Below are positions 24,246 through 32,318 of a DNA stretch of 64,000 bases, one piece after another; the stretch's first letter is position 1, and every line of letters begins with the position of its first letter. The translations under genes were made by a program, and so were the position numbers. The notes beneath the pieces are model-generated. The model ran no database searches, was not told the DNA's origin, and was given only the letters and a program-made list of their open reading frames with translations. Location: positions 1 to 64,000 of the forward strand of contig JAOZHU010000015.1 in assembly GCA_026014705.1 (NCBI GenBank), read 5' to 3'. The stretch is from Candidatus Bathyarchaeota archaeon. GTDB lineage: Archaea > Thermoproteota > Bathyarchaeia > Bathyarchaeales > Bathycorpusculaceae.

Positions 24246-24896
24246 ATGGGGCGCACTATGACCTCTGCGTTTAAACAGTTCATCGAAAACGTCGCTGGAG
24301 AAAAGGCTCCTGGTCCTTCTACGACGTTTTCCGTTGCCCACATCTTTTACGCGCTGGAACTCGTAGCTGAGAAGCCAATCGGACGCAACAAGTTGGCTGA
24401 AAAACTAGGTGTGGGCGACGGTGCAATCCGCACAATAATTAACCATTTGAAAGACGCGGGCTTAATTGAAACTTCAAAAGCAGGTTGTACGCTCACCTCC
24501 AAAGGTTTAGATGTCTGGAAAACATTCGAAGAGTTTTTCCCAAAAAGAGGCGAAATTGCAAAGACAGAGTTAACCACAGCAGAACACAACTATGCCTTTT
24601 TAGTTAAGAACAGTGGGCACAAAGTCAAGTCAGGCATAGAGCAGCGGGACGCTGCCGTAGTCGCAGGCGCAAAACGCGCCGTCGTCATCGTGTCGAGAAA
24701 TGGGCGCTTAATCATTGAGTCTGTGAGCAACAACATCGAAAAAGAGTTCCCAAAAGCGACAAGACAAATCCTTGATGTCATTCAGCCAGAAGATAATGAC
24801 GTGATAGTGATTGCTGGCGCTGACGCCTTGCAGAAAGCTAAAAACGCTGCGTTTGCCGCAAGTTGGGCGCTTCTGAATGGTGACGCGAAAAAGTAG
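24246..24896 (+). CDS. DUF4443-type winged-helix protein
   Basis: A 216-residue protein with an N-terminal winged helix (AEKPIGRNKLAEKLGVGDGAIRTIINHLKDAGLIETSKAGCTLTSKG) and a C-terminal alpha/beta domain (KSGIEQRDAAVVAGAKRAVVIVSRNGRLIIESV, then VIQPEDNDVIVIAGADALQKAKNAAFAASW). This combination is DUF4443, an archaeal family likely to be ligand-sensing regulators. The ligand is unknown. An ATG at 24258 (MTSAFKQFIENV) is an alternative start. The GPN-loop GTPase lies convergently downstream. Confidence 0.85.
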   Translation: MGRTMTSAFKQFIENVAGEKAPGPSTTFSVAHIFYALELVAEKPIGRNKLAEKLGVGDGAIRTIINHLKDAGLIETSKAGCTLTSKGLDVWKTFEEFFPKRGEIAKTELTTAEHNYAFLVKNSGHKVKSGIEQRDAAVVAGAKRAVVIVSRNGRLIIESVSNNIEKEFPKATRQILDVIQPEDNDVIVIAGADALQKAKNAAFAASWALLNGDAKK

Positions 24897-24908
24897 GTTG
24901 ACGGCTTG

Positions 24909-25667
24909 CTAGGTTGTGTATTTTTCTCCGCCTGTTAAGATTCGCTCCAATGTCGTGTTGAAGTTTATCATTCCTTCGTTTGTTCGTGCTGATACAGGAA
25001 TCAGCAGGAATTTTAAGCCGATTTGGCTGATTGCGCGCATGATGTTTCTGCTGAAAAGCCGTTTTGAGTCTTCTAACTGCTCAATCGAGTTCTCTAATGT
25101 CTTTGGGTTAGCTGCCCAATCGGTGATTTTTTTGACTTCTTTTTGCGGCAGCAAATCGCATTTTGAAAGCAGATGCACTTGAGGTTGGAAAAACCTGTTA
25201 TACACGGCTGCAGAAAGAAACATGTTGGAAACATAGTTAAGCGGGTTTATTGAAAACACGGCGTCGAACAGGTAAACCATGGCCTTGGGTTCTTTTGTCA
25301 GCTCTTTCACTATGTAAGGTCCGCTTGCTCTGAAGGCGAACAACTCCATTTGTCCAGGTGTGTCCACCAGCACAATATCCGCGTTTGCTGCTTCTATGTC
25401 CCGCGTGATGTTCTCAATTTCATCGGCTATTAGGTCAGCAGCCATAATCAAGGCGCCGTTTGGTCCTAAACCGTATTGTTCCATCAAGTTGCCTACGTCC
25501 ACGTAGTTGCGGATGTCTACGTCTGGCGAATACGGAAGCTTCAATGCACCTGGGTCCAAGTTTACAACGGCTACGTCTTGTTTGGACATTTTTAGCCATT
25601 CGCTGCAGGCTGCTGTGAACAGGGACTTGCCTGAACCTGCAGTTCCTATTATGAACGCAACTGGCAT
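24909..25667 (-). CDS. GPN-loop GTPase
   Basis: The archaeal GPN family of dimeric GTPases. The protein shows the P-loop GTAGSGKSLF, the signature Gly-Pro-Asn insert (GLGPNGALI), switch motif DTPGQMELF, and SKCDLLP for guanine recognition. The 252-residue length is normal. Eukaryotic homologues help assemble RNA polymerase II; the archaeal role is not settled. The gene ends 12 bases from the DUF4443 gene on the opposite strand. Confidence 0.92.
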   Translation of the reverse strand: MPVAFIIGTAGSGKSLFTAACSEWLKMSKQDVAVVNLDPGALKLPYSPDVDIRNYVDVGNLMEQYGLGPNGALIMAADLIADEIENITRDIEAANADIVLVDTPGQMELFAFRASGPYIVKELTKEPKAMVYLFDAVFSINPLNYVSNMFLSAAVYNRFFQPQVHLLSKCDLLPQKEVKKITDWAANPKTLENSIEQLEDSKRLFSRNIMRAISQIGLKFLLIPVSARTNEGMINFNTTLERILTGGEKYTT

Positions 25668-25734
25668 TTTCTTTTCCTTCTAAAGGTGATTCTGCATTTA
25701 ATCTTGTTTTCAGGCGTAAATAACTTTGCTTTTG

Positions 25735-26877
25735 TTATGAAAGCGTTGGCGTCTCTTCGGTTTCTGGTTCTCGCATTTCCTGTTTCGACCGCCGCAAAGC
25801 GAAAACTGCAAGCGGAGTAATAACTGCTACGGCAACAACAGCGGCTATTACCGCGCCTAAGGCATAGGAGATGATGAGCGCGTTTTTCGTTGGGCTAACT
25901 GCGCCTCTGTAAGAGTCGTCGCCTATCCAGCTTGCCCGAACCGCGTATATGCCTGCGGCTTCAGCCTTCCACACGTACTCAAAGCGTCCGTCTTGTTGCG
26001 TTATTGCGGTGCCTAGTATCGTCCACGGTGACCCACTGGCGCCCAAATATATCGTGACGTTTTCGTCTGGTTTGGCGGGAGTGAGTTGCCCGCGGAAAGT
26101 GATTGTGTTTTCTTGGAAGGTAACGGGCGGAGAAATCTCCAAAGCGATTGCGCTGGGTTCCAGCGGGATGAAGCTCGCAGATATCTGTCCAGGTGACATC
26201 TTTTCGCTGTCTTCCAGCGTGATTACTTGTGCTTCTGCTTCTTTCAGGTTGCTGGGGCATTCGCCGATTCTCCAGCCGTATGTCCAGTTTCCGCCTGTGC
26301 ATTCGGCAATATAGTATGTGATGTTGTTATGGGTTACCGAGTAGATGTTTTCTCTGGCTTTTTTTGGCGCTTCGGCCAGGTGAACTCCAATGTTCATGTG
26401 TTTTTCCTCTTTGTAATGCAGAAGCACAACATTGAGTTCTCCTGCTTTGATTATTGATGCTGCCGTCAAAGCGAAGAGGTCACAGTCGCCCTTGTTGTCA
26501 GCAATTGTTTCCAGTGGGTATTTCACTGGCGTAGTCTCTTGGTAGGGTATCTGGTGGACTATCATTAGGGCGCCGTTGACGAAGTCTTCATCTTTCGCGT
26601 ATAGTTCTCTGAGGTTGTCGGCTATTGGTTTCAAGGCGTAGGGTGTAACAAACTTGGCGAAGTCTTTTTCTGAAGTTAACCTGTGGCTTTTTTCAATGTA
26701 GTATTCCAGAAGCGTTTGGGGAATTGCCACGTTCAGCTTGTAGGCTGCTGTGCCGTCTATCTTGTCTAAAAGCTGATACGCGATTGTGTAATCTCCCGCT
26801 CGGCAAACTGGGCTTGCGGCAAGGATTGCCAGAACTATTGAGGCGGTTGCTGCCGCTTTTGTATATTTACGTTTCAT
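25735..26877 (-). CDS. Secreted transglutaminase-like protein with C-terminal membrane anchor
   Basis: The protein opens with a signal peptide (KAAATASIVLAILAASPVCRAG) and ends with a transmembrane helix followed by a basic stop (LIISYALGAVIAAVVAVAVITPLAVFALRRSKQ). The middle has a transglutaminase-like core: NKGDCDLFALTAASIIKAG with the active-site Cys, and KEEKHMNIGVHL with the His. After it comes a beta-rich Ig-like domain (FRGQLTPAKPDENVTIYLGASGSP to SWIGDDSYRGAVSP). It is probably a cell-surface protein, perhaps a cysteine protease or cross-linker. I chose ATG at 26877 over TTG at 26886. Confidence 0.75.
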   Translation of the reverse strand: MKRKYTKAAATASIVLAILAASPVCRAGDYTIAYQLLDKIDGTAAYKLNVAIPQTLLEYYIEKSHRLTSEKDFAKFVTPYALKPIADNLRELYAKDEDFVNGALMIVHQIPYQETTPVKYPLETIADNKGDCDLFALTAASIIKAGELNVVLLHYKEEKHMNIGVHLAEAPKKARENIYSVTHNNITYYIAECTGGNWTYGWRIGECPSNLKEAEAQVITLEDSEKMSPGQISASFIPLEPSAIALEISPPVTFQENTITFRGQLTPAKPDENVTIYLGASGSPWTILGTAITQQDGRFEYVWKAEAAGIYAVRASWIGDDSYRGAVSPTKNALIISYALGAVIAAVVAVAVITPLAVFALRRSKQEMREPETEETPTLS

Positions 26878-26941
26878 TTTTCTCAACGATTAATTGGCAA
26901 GCAGTTTTATTGGTTTTGCGGATGGCTAATTATTAGTGAAG

Positions 26942-27772
26942 CTATTCATGCGTCGTTTGTTTGTCGCGGATGGTTTTGCCGCCGTTTTCTTCTATCAAAC
27001 TTGAGAGTTGGGCTATGGCTTTTTGCAGGGTTTCTTGTGGCTTTTCCGCGTTCTCCGCCGTAGTAGAGAAGTGAATTTCCATGTGTGGTTTATTTTCCTC
27101 GCCTTTTGGGTGCGATTTTATGTAAACGCCGCGGTTGTCATGCATTACTTTGTCTATTAGTGGCGCCAAAGTTGACTCCATAATGTTGTCTGCATATATG
27201 CTCTTTTCGTAGAACGCGTTGCTGCTTGAAGCTTGCTTAAGCAGAGGCGCTATTGTGGCTTTGAATATGGCTTCCATCTCTGCTGGGACTCCTGGCAACG
27301 CTATTAGGATTGTTTTTTTCAGGTTTACGCTGACTGCGGGTGCAGTTCCCACAGGATTGGCGATGGCTTCTGTTTTTTCTGGGATAGTTGCCATTTTAAT
27401 TCGTGGTTGGGTCAGTTCAACTTTGCCTATTCTTCTTTCTTTAGCGTAGGCTTCGTATCTTTCTTTCACCATTTGCAGTGCTTCGGGGTTGATTTCGAGT
27501 TTGCGGTTTAAAGCTTTGGCTACGCCTTCTAATGTTTTGTCGTCGAAGGTTGGTCCAAGTCCTCCTGTGGTTATTATGAACTGCGGTTTTCTCTTCAGTG
27601 CTTCGCGGACGGCGTTTGCGATTTCGTCTACTTCATCAGCCACCACGGTAATCCGCTTTACAGTGATTCCGAGATCAGTTGCCTGTTTAGCGAGCCACTG
27701 TGCGTTCGTGTTCAGAGTTTTACCTATGAGCAGCTCGTTGCCAACGCAGATTATTTCCATTTCTTGCGTCAT
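26942..27772 (-). CDS. cinA: CinA-like molybdopterin-binding-fold protein
   Basis: A 276-residue stand-alone N-terminal CinA domain (COG1058): EIICVGNELLIGKTLNTNAQWLAKQATDLG, TTGGLGPTFDDKTLEGVAKAL and LPGVPAEMEAIF are the family motifs, sharing the MoaB/MogA fold. Family members include ADP-ribose and NMN-processing enzymes; the C-terminal NMN deamidase domain of bacterial CinA is missing, as is usual in archaea. A 29-codon stretch of this gene (about 27299-27385) is also found as a copy in a debris segment at 28884-28968. Confidence 0.9.
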   Translation of the reverse strand: MTQEMEIICVGNELLIGKTLNTNAQWLAKQATDLGITVKRITVVADEVDEIANAVREALKRKPQFIITTGGLGPTFDDKTLEGVAKALNRKLEINPEALQMVKERYEAYAKERRIGKVELTQPRIKMATIPEKTEAIANPVGTAPAVSVNLKKTILIALPGVPAEMEAIFKATIAPLLKQASSSNAFYEKSIYADNIMESTLAPLIDKVMHDNRGVYIKSHPKGEENKPHMEIHFSTTAENAEKPQETLQKAIAQLSSLIEENGGKTIRDKQTTHE

Positions 27773-27917
27773 TATCTCACGGTTAACTGTAACATGGTTA
27801 AAGGTGGGTATTATTTTTTCTTTCTTTGCTCTCTTTTTTGATAGTCAATGTGTGTATGCGGATTTTCGGGGTTATAAATAGCGAAGAAATCTCGGCGTTT
27901 TTGCTTGTTTCTGGTTG

Positions 27918-28667
27918 TTACCCGCCGTAAGCCATGAGTTCCATTTTCATCAGCAAGGAGCCGCCAGAAACAACTTCTTGCTTTACCAAGCCAAGGATTG
28001 GCACGTTTGCGCTTGCCCACTGCGTTGTTGTGGTTTTTGTTCCTGCCACGGTGCTGGTGATGGTGATTTTGCCGCAGTTGAATGTGCCTGCGGGAACTGT
28101 GATTGTTTCGTAGCTAGTGGCGGTGCTTAGATTGATTGGGTTGGGGATGCCCTCTGAAGCACCGGGTGATATGTCGTCTTCATCTTCAAAGAGTAATTGA
28201 CCATCCATGTACGCTTGTGTCTTGAAGTGTACGCCTTCGAGAGTGTATTTGTTTATCCAGTAGGTCGTCAACGTCCTCACTATGCTGGCGTTTTCAGTCA
28301 TGAGAGTTTCTATTTTCAGTAGCCAGCAAGCCACTCCTTTGTGGCTGCCTTCAGCCACGGCGTAGTTCATGCGGCTTTCGATTGCGGTTCCGTTTTCGGT
28401 GTAGGTTGTTGCGGTGTAGTTCACCCATGTTCCTGCTTTGAAGTTTGTCATTTGGTTGCTGCCTGTTGGCGTGGGCGTTGCGGTGGGTGCGGTTGAAGGC
28501 GTCGGCGTCGGGTTAGCGGACGATTGACTGGTCGACAGGTAAAAAAGAACTCCTGCCGATACAATTATGATGATGAGTAGAAGGGCAGCAACAAGTAGTT
28601 TTCGTGAGTCTTTTTTAGATGGCGGTGAAGGTGGATGCGGTGCAGCGGTTGGCGTTCTTGTTTTCAT
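27918..28667 (-). CDS. Membrane-anchored surface protein, copy B
   Basis: The 249-residue protein has a Pro/Ser-rich start, a transmembrane helix (KLLVAALLLIIIIVSAGVLFYL), a Thr/Pro-rich linker (TPTPSTAPTATPTPTG), and then an extracellular domain with beta strands, several Asn-x-Ser/Thr sites and a Cys pair (ACWLLKI and FNCGKI). It is a paralogue of the protein at 29125-29910, sharing SETITVPAGTF-type motifs and GLVKQEV. Function is unknown; it looks like an S-layer-associated or adhesion module. The ATG is preceded by AGGAAAAA. Confidence 0.8.
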   Translation of the reverse strand: MKTRTPTAAPHPPSPPSKKDSRKLLVAALLLIIIIVSAGVLFYLSTSQSSANPTPTPSTAPTATPTPTGSNQMTNFKAGTWVNYTATTYTENGTAIESRMNYAVAEGSHKGVACWLLKIETLMTENASIVRTLTTYWINKYTLEGVHFKTQAYMDGQLLFEDEDDISPGASEGIPNPINLSTATSYETITVPAGTFNCGKITITSTVAGTKTTTTQWASANVPILGLVKQEVVSGGSLLMKMELMAYGG

Positions 28668-28694
28668 CGTTTTTCCTCAGTTTAGTGGGCGTCA

Positions 28695-28718
28695 ATGTTT
28701 TGATAAGACTTTCGGTCA
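28695..28718 (-). repeat. 24-base promoter-region repeat, copy 1
   Basis: The 24 bases from ATGTTTTGATAAG to GGTCA are identical to 29943-29966. Each copy lies 28-56 bases upstream of one of the two paralogous surface-protein genes. On the coding strand it reads CTTATCAAAACAT, a possible TATA-type promoter with flanks. The perfect match between otherwise diverged flanks suggests that the promoter is under selection, or that gene conversion keeps the copies alike. Confidence 0.7.
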
Positions 28719-28784
28719 TCCTAAAGCAATAGTGGGCACTTGAGTAAAGCGACCAAGCTGACAAAAACGCCGCGTTGTGTTTTT

Positions 28785-28970
28785 GTGTGGTTACTTTTTC
28801 TTGCTGAGCCGCCATTTCAGGTATTCTTTTCTTCGGTTTTCTTTTTCTTCTTCGGCTGTTTCTCCGCTGAGACACTTGGTAGCGCCATTAGGGTTGTTTT
28901 TTTCAGGTTTGCGCGGACTGCGGGTGCGGTTCCTACATGATTGACGGTTGATTCTGTTTTTTCGCTTTTT
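28785..28970 (-). pseudogene. Mosaic gene remnant: zinc-ribbon tail plus a cinA fragment
   Basis: Bases 28785-28869 match 30031-30115 at 83 of 85 positions, which is the 3' part of the zinc-ribbon gene (ETAEEEKENRRKEYLKW). After a small deletion, bases 28884-28968 match the middle of the cinA-like gene (27299-27385): in the cinA frame it reads SEKTESTVNHVGTAPAV versus PEKTEAIANPVGTAPAV. The two parts are in different frames, so no functional protein is likely. It is duplicated gene debris between the two surface-protein paralogues. Confidence 0.8.
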
Positions 28971-29124
28971 CTGTTCGCTTATTTTATCGTCGTTTGGTTC
29001 AATCAACCTGTAGAACCAAATAATTTCGTGCTGTAAATAAAAAATGGGGAACGGGAAACCGCAGTCGTGTTCCCTAGTGCTTACCTATTTGCGTGCTTAT
29101 CTGCCACTGAATTGTAGCCGTCTC

Positions 29125-29910
29125 TCACTGGCCGTAGCCTGTAAGTTCCGTCGTTGATACCAAGGAACCTGCAGAAGTGACTTCTGTCTTCACTAAGCCA
29201 ATAACAGGTATGTTCGAGTTGTACCATGCTGTTGAGGTGCCTCCCGATGTTGTAGCAGTGATTTTGGCGCATGTGAATGTGCCAGCTGGAACCGTGATTG
29301 TTTCAGTGCTAGTGACGGTGCTAATGTCGATTGGTTCAGGAATGTCTCCGTCTTCACCGGGTTCAATGTCCTCTTCGTATTCATTAGCCAATTCGCCATT
29401 CATGTACGTCTGCGTTTTCATGTGAATGCCCTGACCGGTGCTTTTGCTAATCCAGTAGGTCATTACTATTTTCATTGTGCCGCTTTCTTGGTTCATTGTC
29501 ATTTCTACGGTCATTACCCAGCAAGCGGTTCCGCTGTATGTTCCTTCACTAATGGCATATTTCATGGTGTTTTCCGCGGTTACTTCGCCTGCATCATAAC
29601 TTTTTATTACATAAGTCGCCCAGCCGGTTCGAAAGTTCGCTGTTGTGCCGGTTCCAGAGGGCGTGGCACTCGGTGAAGGAGTAGAGGTTCCGCTTGGAGA
29701 GGCAGTAGGTGTTGCTGAAGGGTTAGGAGTCGGATTGGTTGATGACGATTGATTCATCATCAAGTAAACGAGAACACCCGCGGATACAACTACAATAACG
29801 ATGAGAAGAACTACAACGAGCAGTTTGCGAGAATCCATTTTGGATGATGCTTGCGGTGGAGGCGGTGGTGGCGGCGGGTAAGCCAATGTGGTTATTGTTT
29901 TCGCTTTCAT
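29125..29910 (-). CDS. Membrane-anchored surface protein, copy A
   Basis: This 261-residue paralogue of copy B has a proline run (YPPPPPPPP), a transmembrane helix (KLLVVVLLIVIVVVSAGVLVYL), a Ser/Pro/Thr linker with about four TPSPS-like units, and an extracellular domain with the shared blocks YWISKSTGQGIHMKTQTYMNGEL, DISTVTSTETITVPAGTF, and NIPVIGLVKTEVTS. The Cys pair ACWVM/FTCAK is conserved. The SD GAGGAG precedes the ATG. The copies are closer to each other than to anything else in the window, so they arose by local duplication. Confidence 0.82.
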   Translation of the reverse strand: MKAKTITTLAYPPPPPPPPQASSKMDSRKLLVVVLLIVIVVVSAGVLVYLMMNQSSSTNPTPNPSATPTASPSGTSTPSPSATPSGTGTTANFRTGWATYVIKSYDAGEVTAENTMKYAISEGTYSGTACWVMTVEMTMNQESGTMKIVMTYWISKSTGQGIHMKTQTYMNGELANEYEEDIEPGEDGDIPEPIDISTVTSTETITVPAGTFTCAKITATTSGGTSTAWYNSNIPVIGLVKTEVTSAGSLVSTTELTGYGQ

Positions 29911-29942
29911 TTTTTCTCCTCAGGTTTAGTGTAGTGTCGTTG

Positions 29943-29966
29943 ATGTTTTGATAAGACTTTCGGTCA
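29943..29966 (-). repeat. 24-base promoter-region repeat, copy 2
   Basis: Identical to 28695-28718 and placed in the same position upstream of the paralogous gene (29910). Together they support tandem duplication of a unit that includes promoter and gene. Confidence 0.7.
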
Positions 29967-30036
29967 GCTAAAACTAGCTTAGATTCACGGAAATAGAGTG
30001 TAGACTAACAAAATGCCGTGTTGCGTGTTCGTGTGG

Positions 30037-30243
30037 TTACTTTTTCTTGCTGAGCCACCATTTCAGGTATTCTTTTCTTCGGTTTTCCTTTTCTTCTTCG
30101 GCTGTTTCTCCGCTGGGGCGCATTTTCTCCCGCAGCTCCATGAGTTCCTGTTGTGTCACTGATAAGCCGCAGCTTTTGCAGACATAGTGCTTGGTAGCTA
30201 TCGCGTAGTGCATTTCTCCACCGCATTCTGGGCAATACGTCAT
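30037..30243 (-). CDS. Small zinc-ribbon protein
   Basis: A 68-residue protein with a zinc ribbon formed by CPECGGEMHYAI and YVCKSCG at the N-terminus, followed by a coiled-coil-like, highly charged helix (VTQQELMELREKMRPSGETAEEEKENRRKEYLKWWLSKKK). The two-Cys-pair ribbon is a common nucleic-acid or protein-binding module. It heads the unit of which a degraded copy lies at 28785. It could be co-transcribed with the surface protein that follows after 126 bases. Confidence 0.8.
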   Translation of the reverse strand: MTYCPECGGEMHYAIATKHYVCKSCGLSVTQQELMELREKMRPSGETAEEEKENRRKEYLKWWLSKKK

Positions 30244-30587
30244 TTTCGCTCACTTATCAGAAAATACAGCGTTAACAGACAGATATTAGTCTTCGCTTAA
30301 CTTTGCTCTCATCTTAACCTGCAAAAACGCGCAACAGACATTTCGTGAAACGTGAACGCAAATGCGGCTGGTTATGTATTTTCCGCTTCCCTTCAGTACT
30401 CTCTTTCTCGTAGCGGTAGTATTACGCTTGCCGTCTATGCCGTGTTGTTTTTTTGTCAAAGTGTTATCTGTTTTCAAAATTATTCTAAATTCGAAGTTGA
30501 ATCTGAAGTGTTAAAAAAAAGATATATGCCGCCGCGCGTTGAAATACTGACGTTGCAGGAAACTAAGGCTCTTGCGAGAGAAGGGTT
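30244..30587. other. Divergent intergenic region
   Basis: About 340 bases between the zinc-ribbon gene and the secreted-protein gene. It is AT-rich in the middle and holds no convincing reading frame in either direction. A cluster AAGTGTTAAAAAAAAGATATATGCC near 30510-30530 could be a TATA element for the plus-strand gene. I see no tRNA fold or strong hairpin. Confidence 0.4.
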
Positions 30588-31005
30588 ATGCTGAAGAAAG
30601 CAATTTCTGCAGCGCCAACGGCTTTAACCATTAGCGCACTACTGCTGCTATCCCTGTTTTTGGTGACTGCCCCAAAAGTTGAGAGCGCCTCCCTTGCTCC
30701 AGTGATTGACGGAAATAGAGTATACGTGGAAAACGCAGATTGCTACATTTCGGTAGCTCCTCACACGCTAAACGGAGATGGCTACGTCTACTTCAATATA
30801 ACCAGCAAGACGTATCAAGGAATAGCAGACTTTTGTTTCGGCTTTAGCGGCTGCGCGATATACGCATGGTTCGATTTATGATTATGATGAAATACAGCTT
30901 TATTATCCAACTAAAGGATATTGGATGTATAATTCGCAGGGTGGAGGAGTAATGAAATGCTGCATGCGTGTTTGGGGTGACGGAAATCACGTCATACCAC
31001 AGTAG
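30588..31005 (+). pseudogene. Secreted small protein with a probable frameshift
   Basis: The first 97 residues have a signal peptide (ALTISALLLLSLFLVTAPKVESAS), then a beta-rich part ending with CFGFSGCAIYAWFDL. The frame stops at 30881, but from about 30850 the +1 frame reads on as ...IYDYDEIQLYYPTKGYWMYNSQGGGVMKCC... to TAG at 31003-31005, with the same style of aromatic and Cys-rich composition. A single-base shift would give a secreted protein of about 138 residues. It is either a sequencing error or a real frameshift. Confidence 0.6.
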
Positions 31006-31025
31006 GAAGGAGGAGAAGCAAACAG

Positions 31026-32168
31026 ATGGCTGTACATAAGAAGTTTCAAAAAACTATGATTCTCACTATAGTTTTAATATTCTCCAGCATGAACCTTCCT
31101 TTTGCGTTTTCAGAAGAAACAGTCGATACAAGTGAAGTGCTGTACTTCTTGAAAAACGTCGCTAATGTTGATGTAAGCAAATACGAACCAAAACTAGTTA
31201 CAACAACGTCGGAAAAGCCCCCTGAATTTGGTGGTCTCTCGCACGTAACGGGCAAGTATACCCTTGAATCCGAAAAAAGCACCATAAACGTACTATTTAT
31301 GTTCACAGACAATACTCTTAGCTATTGCAAAATAACTGTGGTTGAGGGCGAGATTTACCAGCTCGAAGAGTTATCTGCTGATATTAAGGTTCAAGCTGAC
31401 GTTTTCCTTCAAAGGTACCAAGCATATACTGGTGACCCAACCATAGAAGCAATGAGAAATATCTTGGACACGGTTGATGTAACAGAAAACGGCGTAAAGG
31501 TAGCAGGCAACATAAAGATAGAGACTGCAATCGAAGTCTACTCGTCCTCTACGCGTCTATCTTGTAAGAACACTTTTAACGGTGCAGACTACACAAGCTT
31601 GAGCGTCCGCTTTATAAATGGAAGTTTCGCTTCTTTCGGTGATGATCGGAGTTACTATAAGATAGGGGGCACCGACGTAAACCTTTCTAAAGAAGACGCA
31701 GTTACCCTCGCATTGCGCCACGCAAAGAATTTGTCGTGGGAACTTCTAAACGGAACAAAAGTCACGGATTTCACCATAGTAGAAGACAAAATCGGGGCCC
31801 AGTTGCTCACCCAACCCAGAGAACCGTTAATGCTATATCCGTACTGGCTGGTCATTTTGCCCCTTGACAAAATGTACCCAGGCTTCATCACACAAATAAT
31901 GTTCCAAGTGTGGGCTGACACCGGAAAAGTAATCACCTGCACCCCCCTTAGCCAAGGCGGAGACGTACCGTTAAACGTGTCCTCTCCAACACTTGAAGAC
32001 AACTCTGCAGCGCCAGTTCAACAGGAAAATGAACCTGCGCCCTCAACGGCTACACTAATAGCCAGTATAGCTATCGCTGCCACAATAGCAATAGTCATTA
32101 CAATTGCGGCTTTCAAGAAAAGACACAAGAAATCCATCGCCTTTTCTAATCACCCACATGTTCAATAA
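31026..32168 (+). CDS. Secreted, C-terminally anchored protein of unknown function
   Basis: The 380-residue protein has a signal peptide (MILTIVLIFSSMNLPFAFS), a long extracellular region with alternating strands (TGKYTLESEKSTINVLFMFTDNTLSYCKI; YPYWLVILPLDK), and a C-terminal transmembrane helix (ATLIASIAIAATIAIVITIAAF) with a KKRHKK stop. It resembles archaeal surface proteins of unknown role that often occur in paralogous sets. A strong GGAAGGAGG ribosome site precedes the start. Its gene follows the frameshifted small secreted gene. Confidence 0.75.
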   Translation: MAVHKKFQKTMILTIVLIFSSMNLPFAFSEETVDTSEVLYFLKNVANVDVSKYEPKLVTTTSEKPPEFGGLSHVTGKYTLESEKSTINVLFMFTDNTLSYCKITVVEGEIYQLEELSADIKVQADVFLQRYQAYTGDPTIEAMRNILDTVDVTENGVKVAGNIKIETAIEVYSSSTRLSCKNTFNGADYTSLSVRFINGSFASFGDDRSYYKIGGTDVNLSKEDAVTLALRHAKNLSWELLNGTKVTDFTIVEDKIGAQLLTQPREPLMLYPYWLVILPLDKMYPGFITQIMFQVWADTGKVITCTPLSQGGDVPLNVSSPTLEDNSAAPVQQENEPAPSTATLIASIAIAATIAIVITIAAFKKRHKKSIAFSNHPHVQ

Positions 32169-32318
32169 AAAATGCAGCAAACCTGTCACATGCGCCTCTG
32201 CCCAGAAAAACATTTCTCGGCAACACCGCTCTTCCCCTAAAGGGCAACAACCAACAGGAGACTGCCGCAATAAGCCTGCTGGGGTACCTCGCAAAACTCA
32301 AGAAAAACGGGCAACGCG

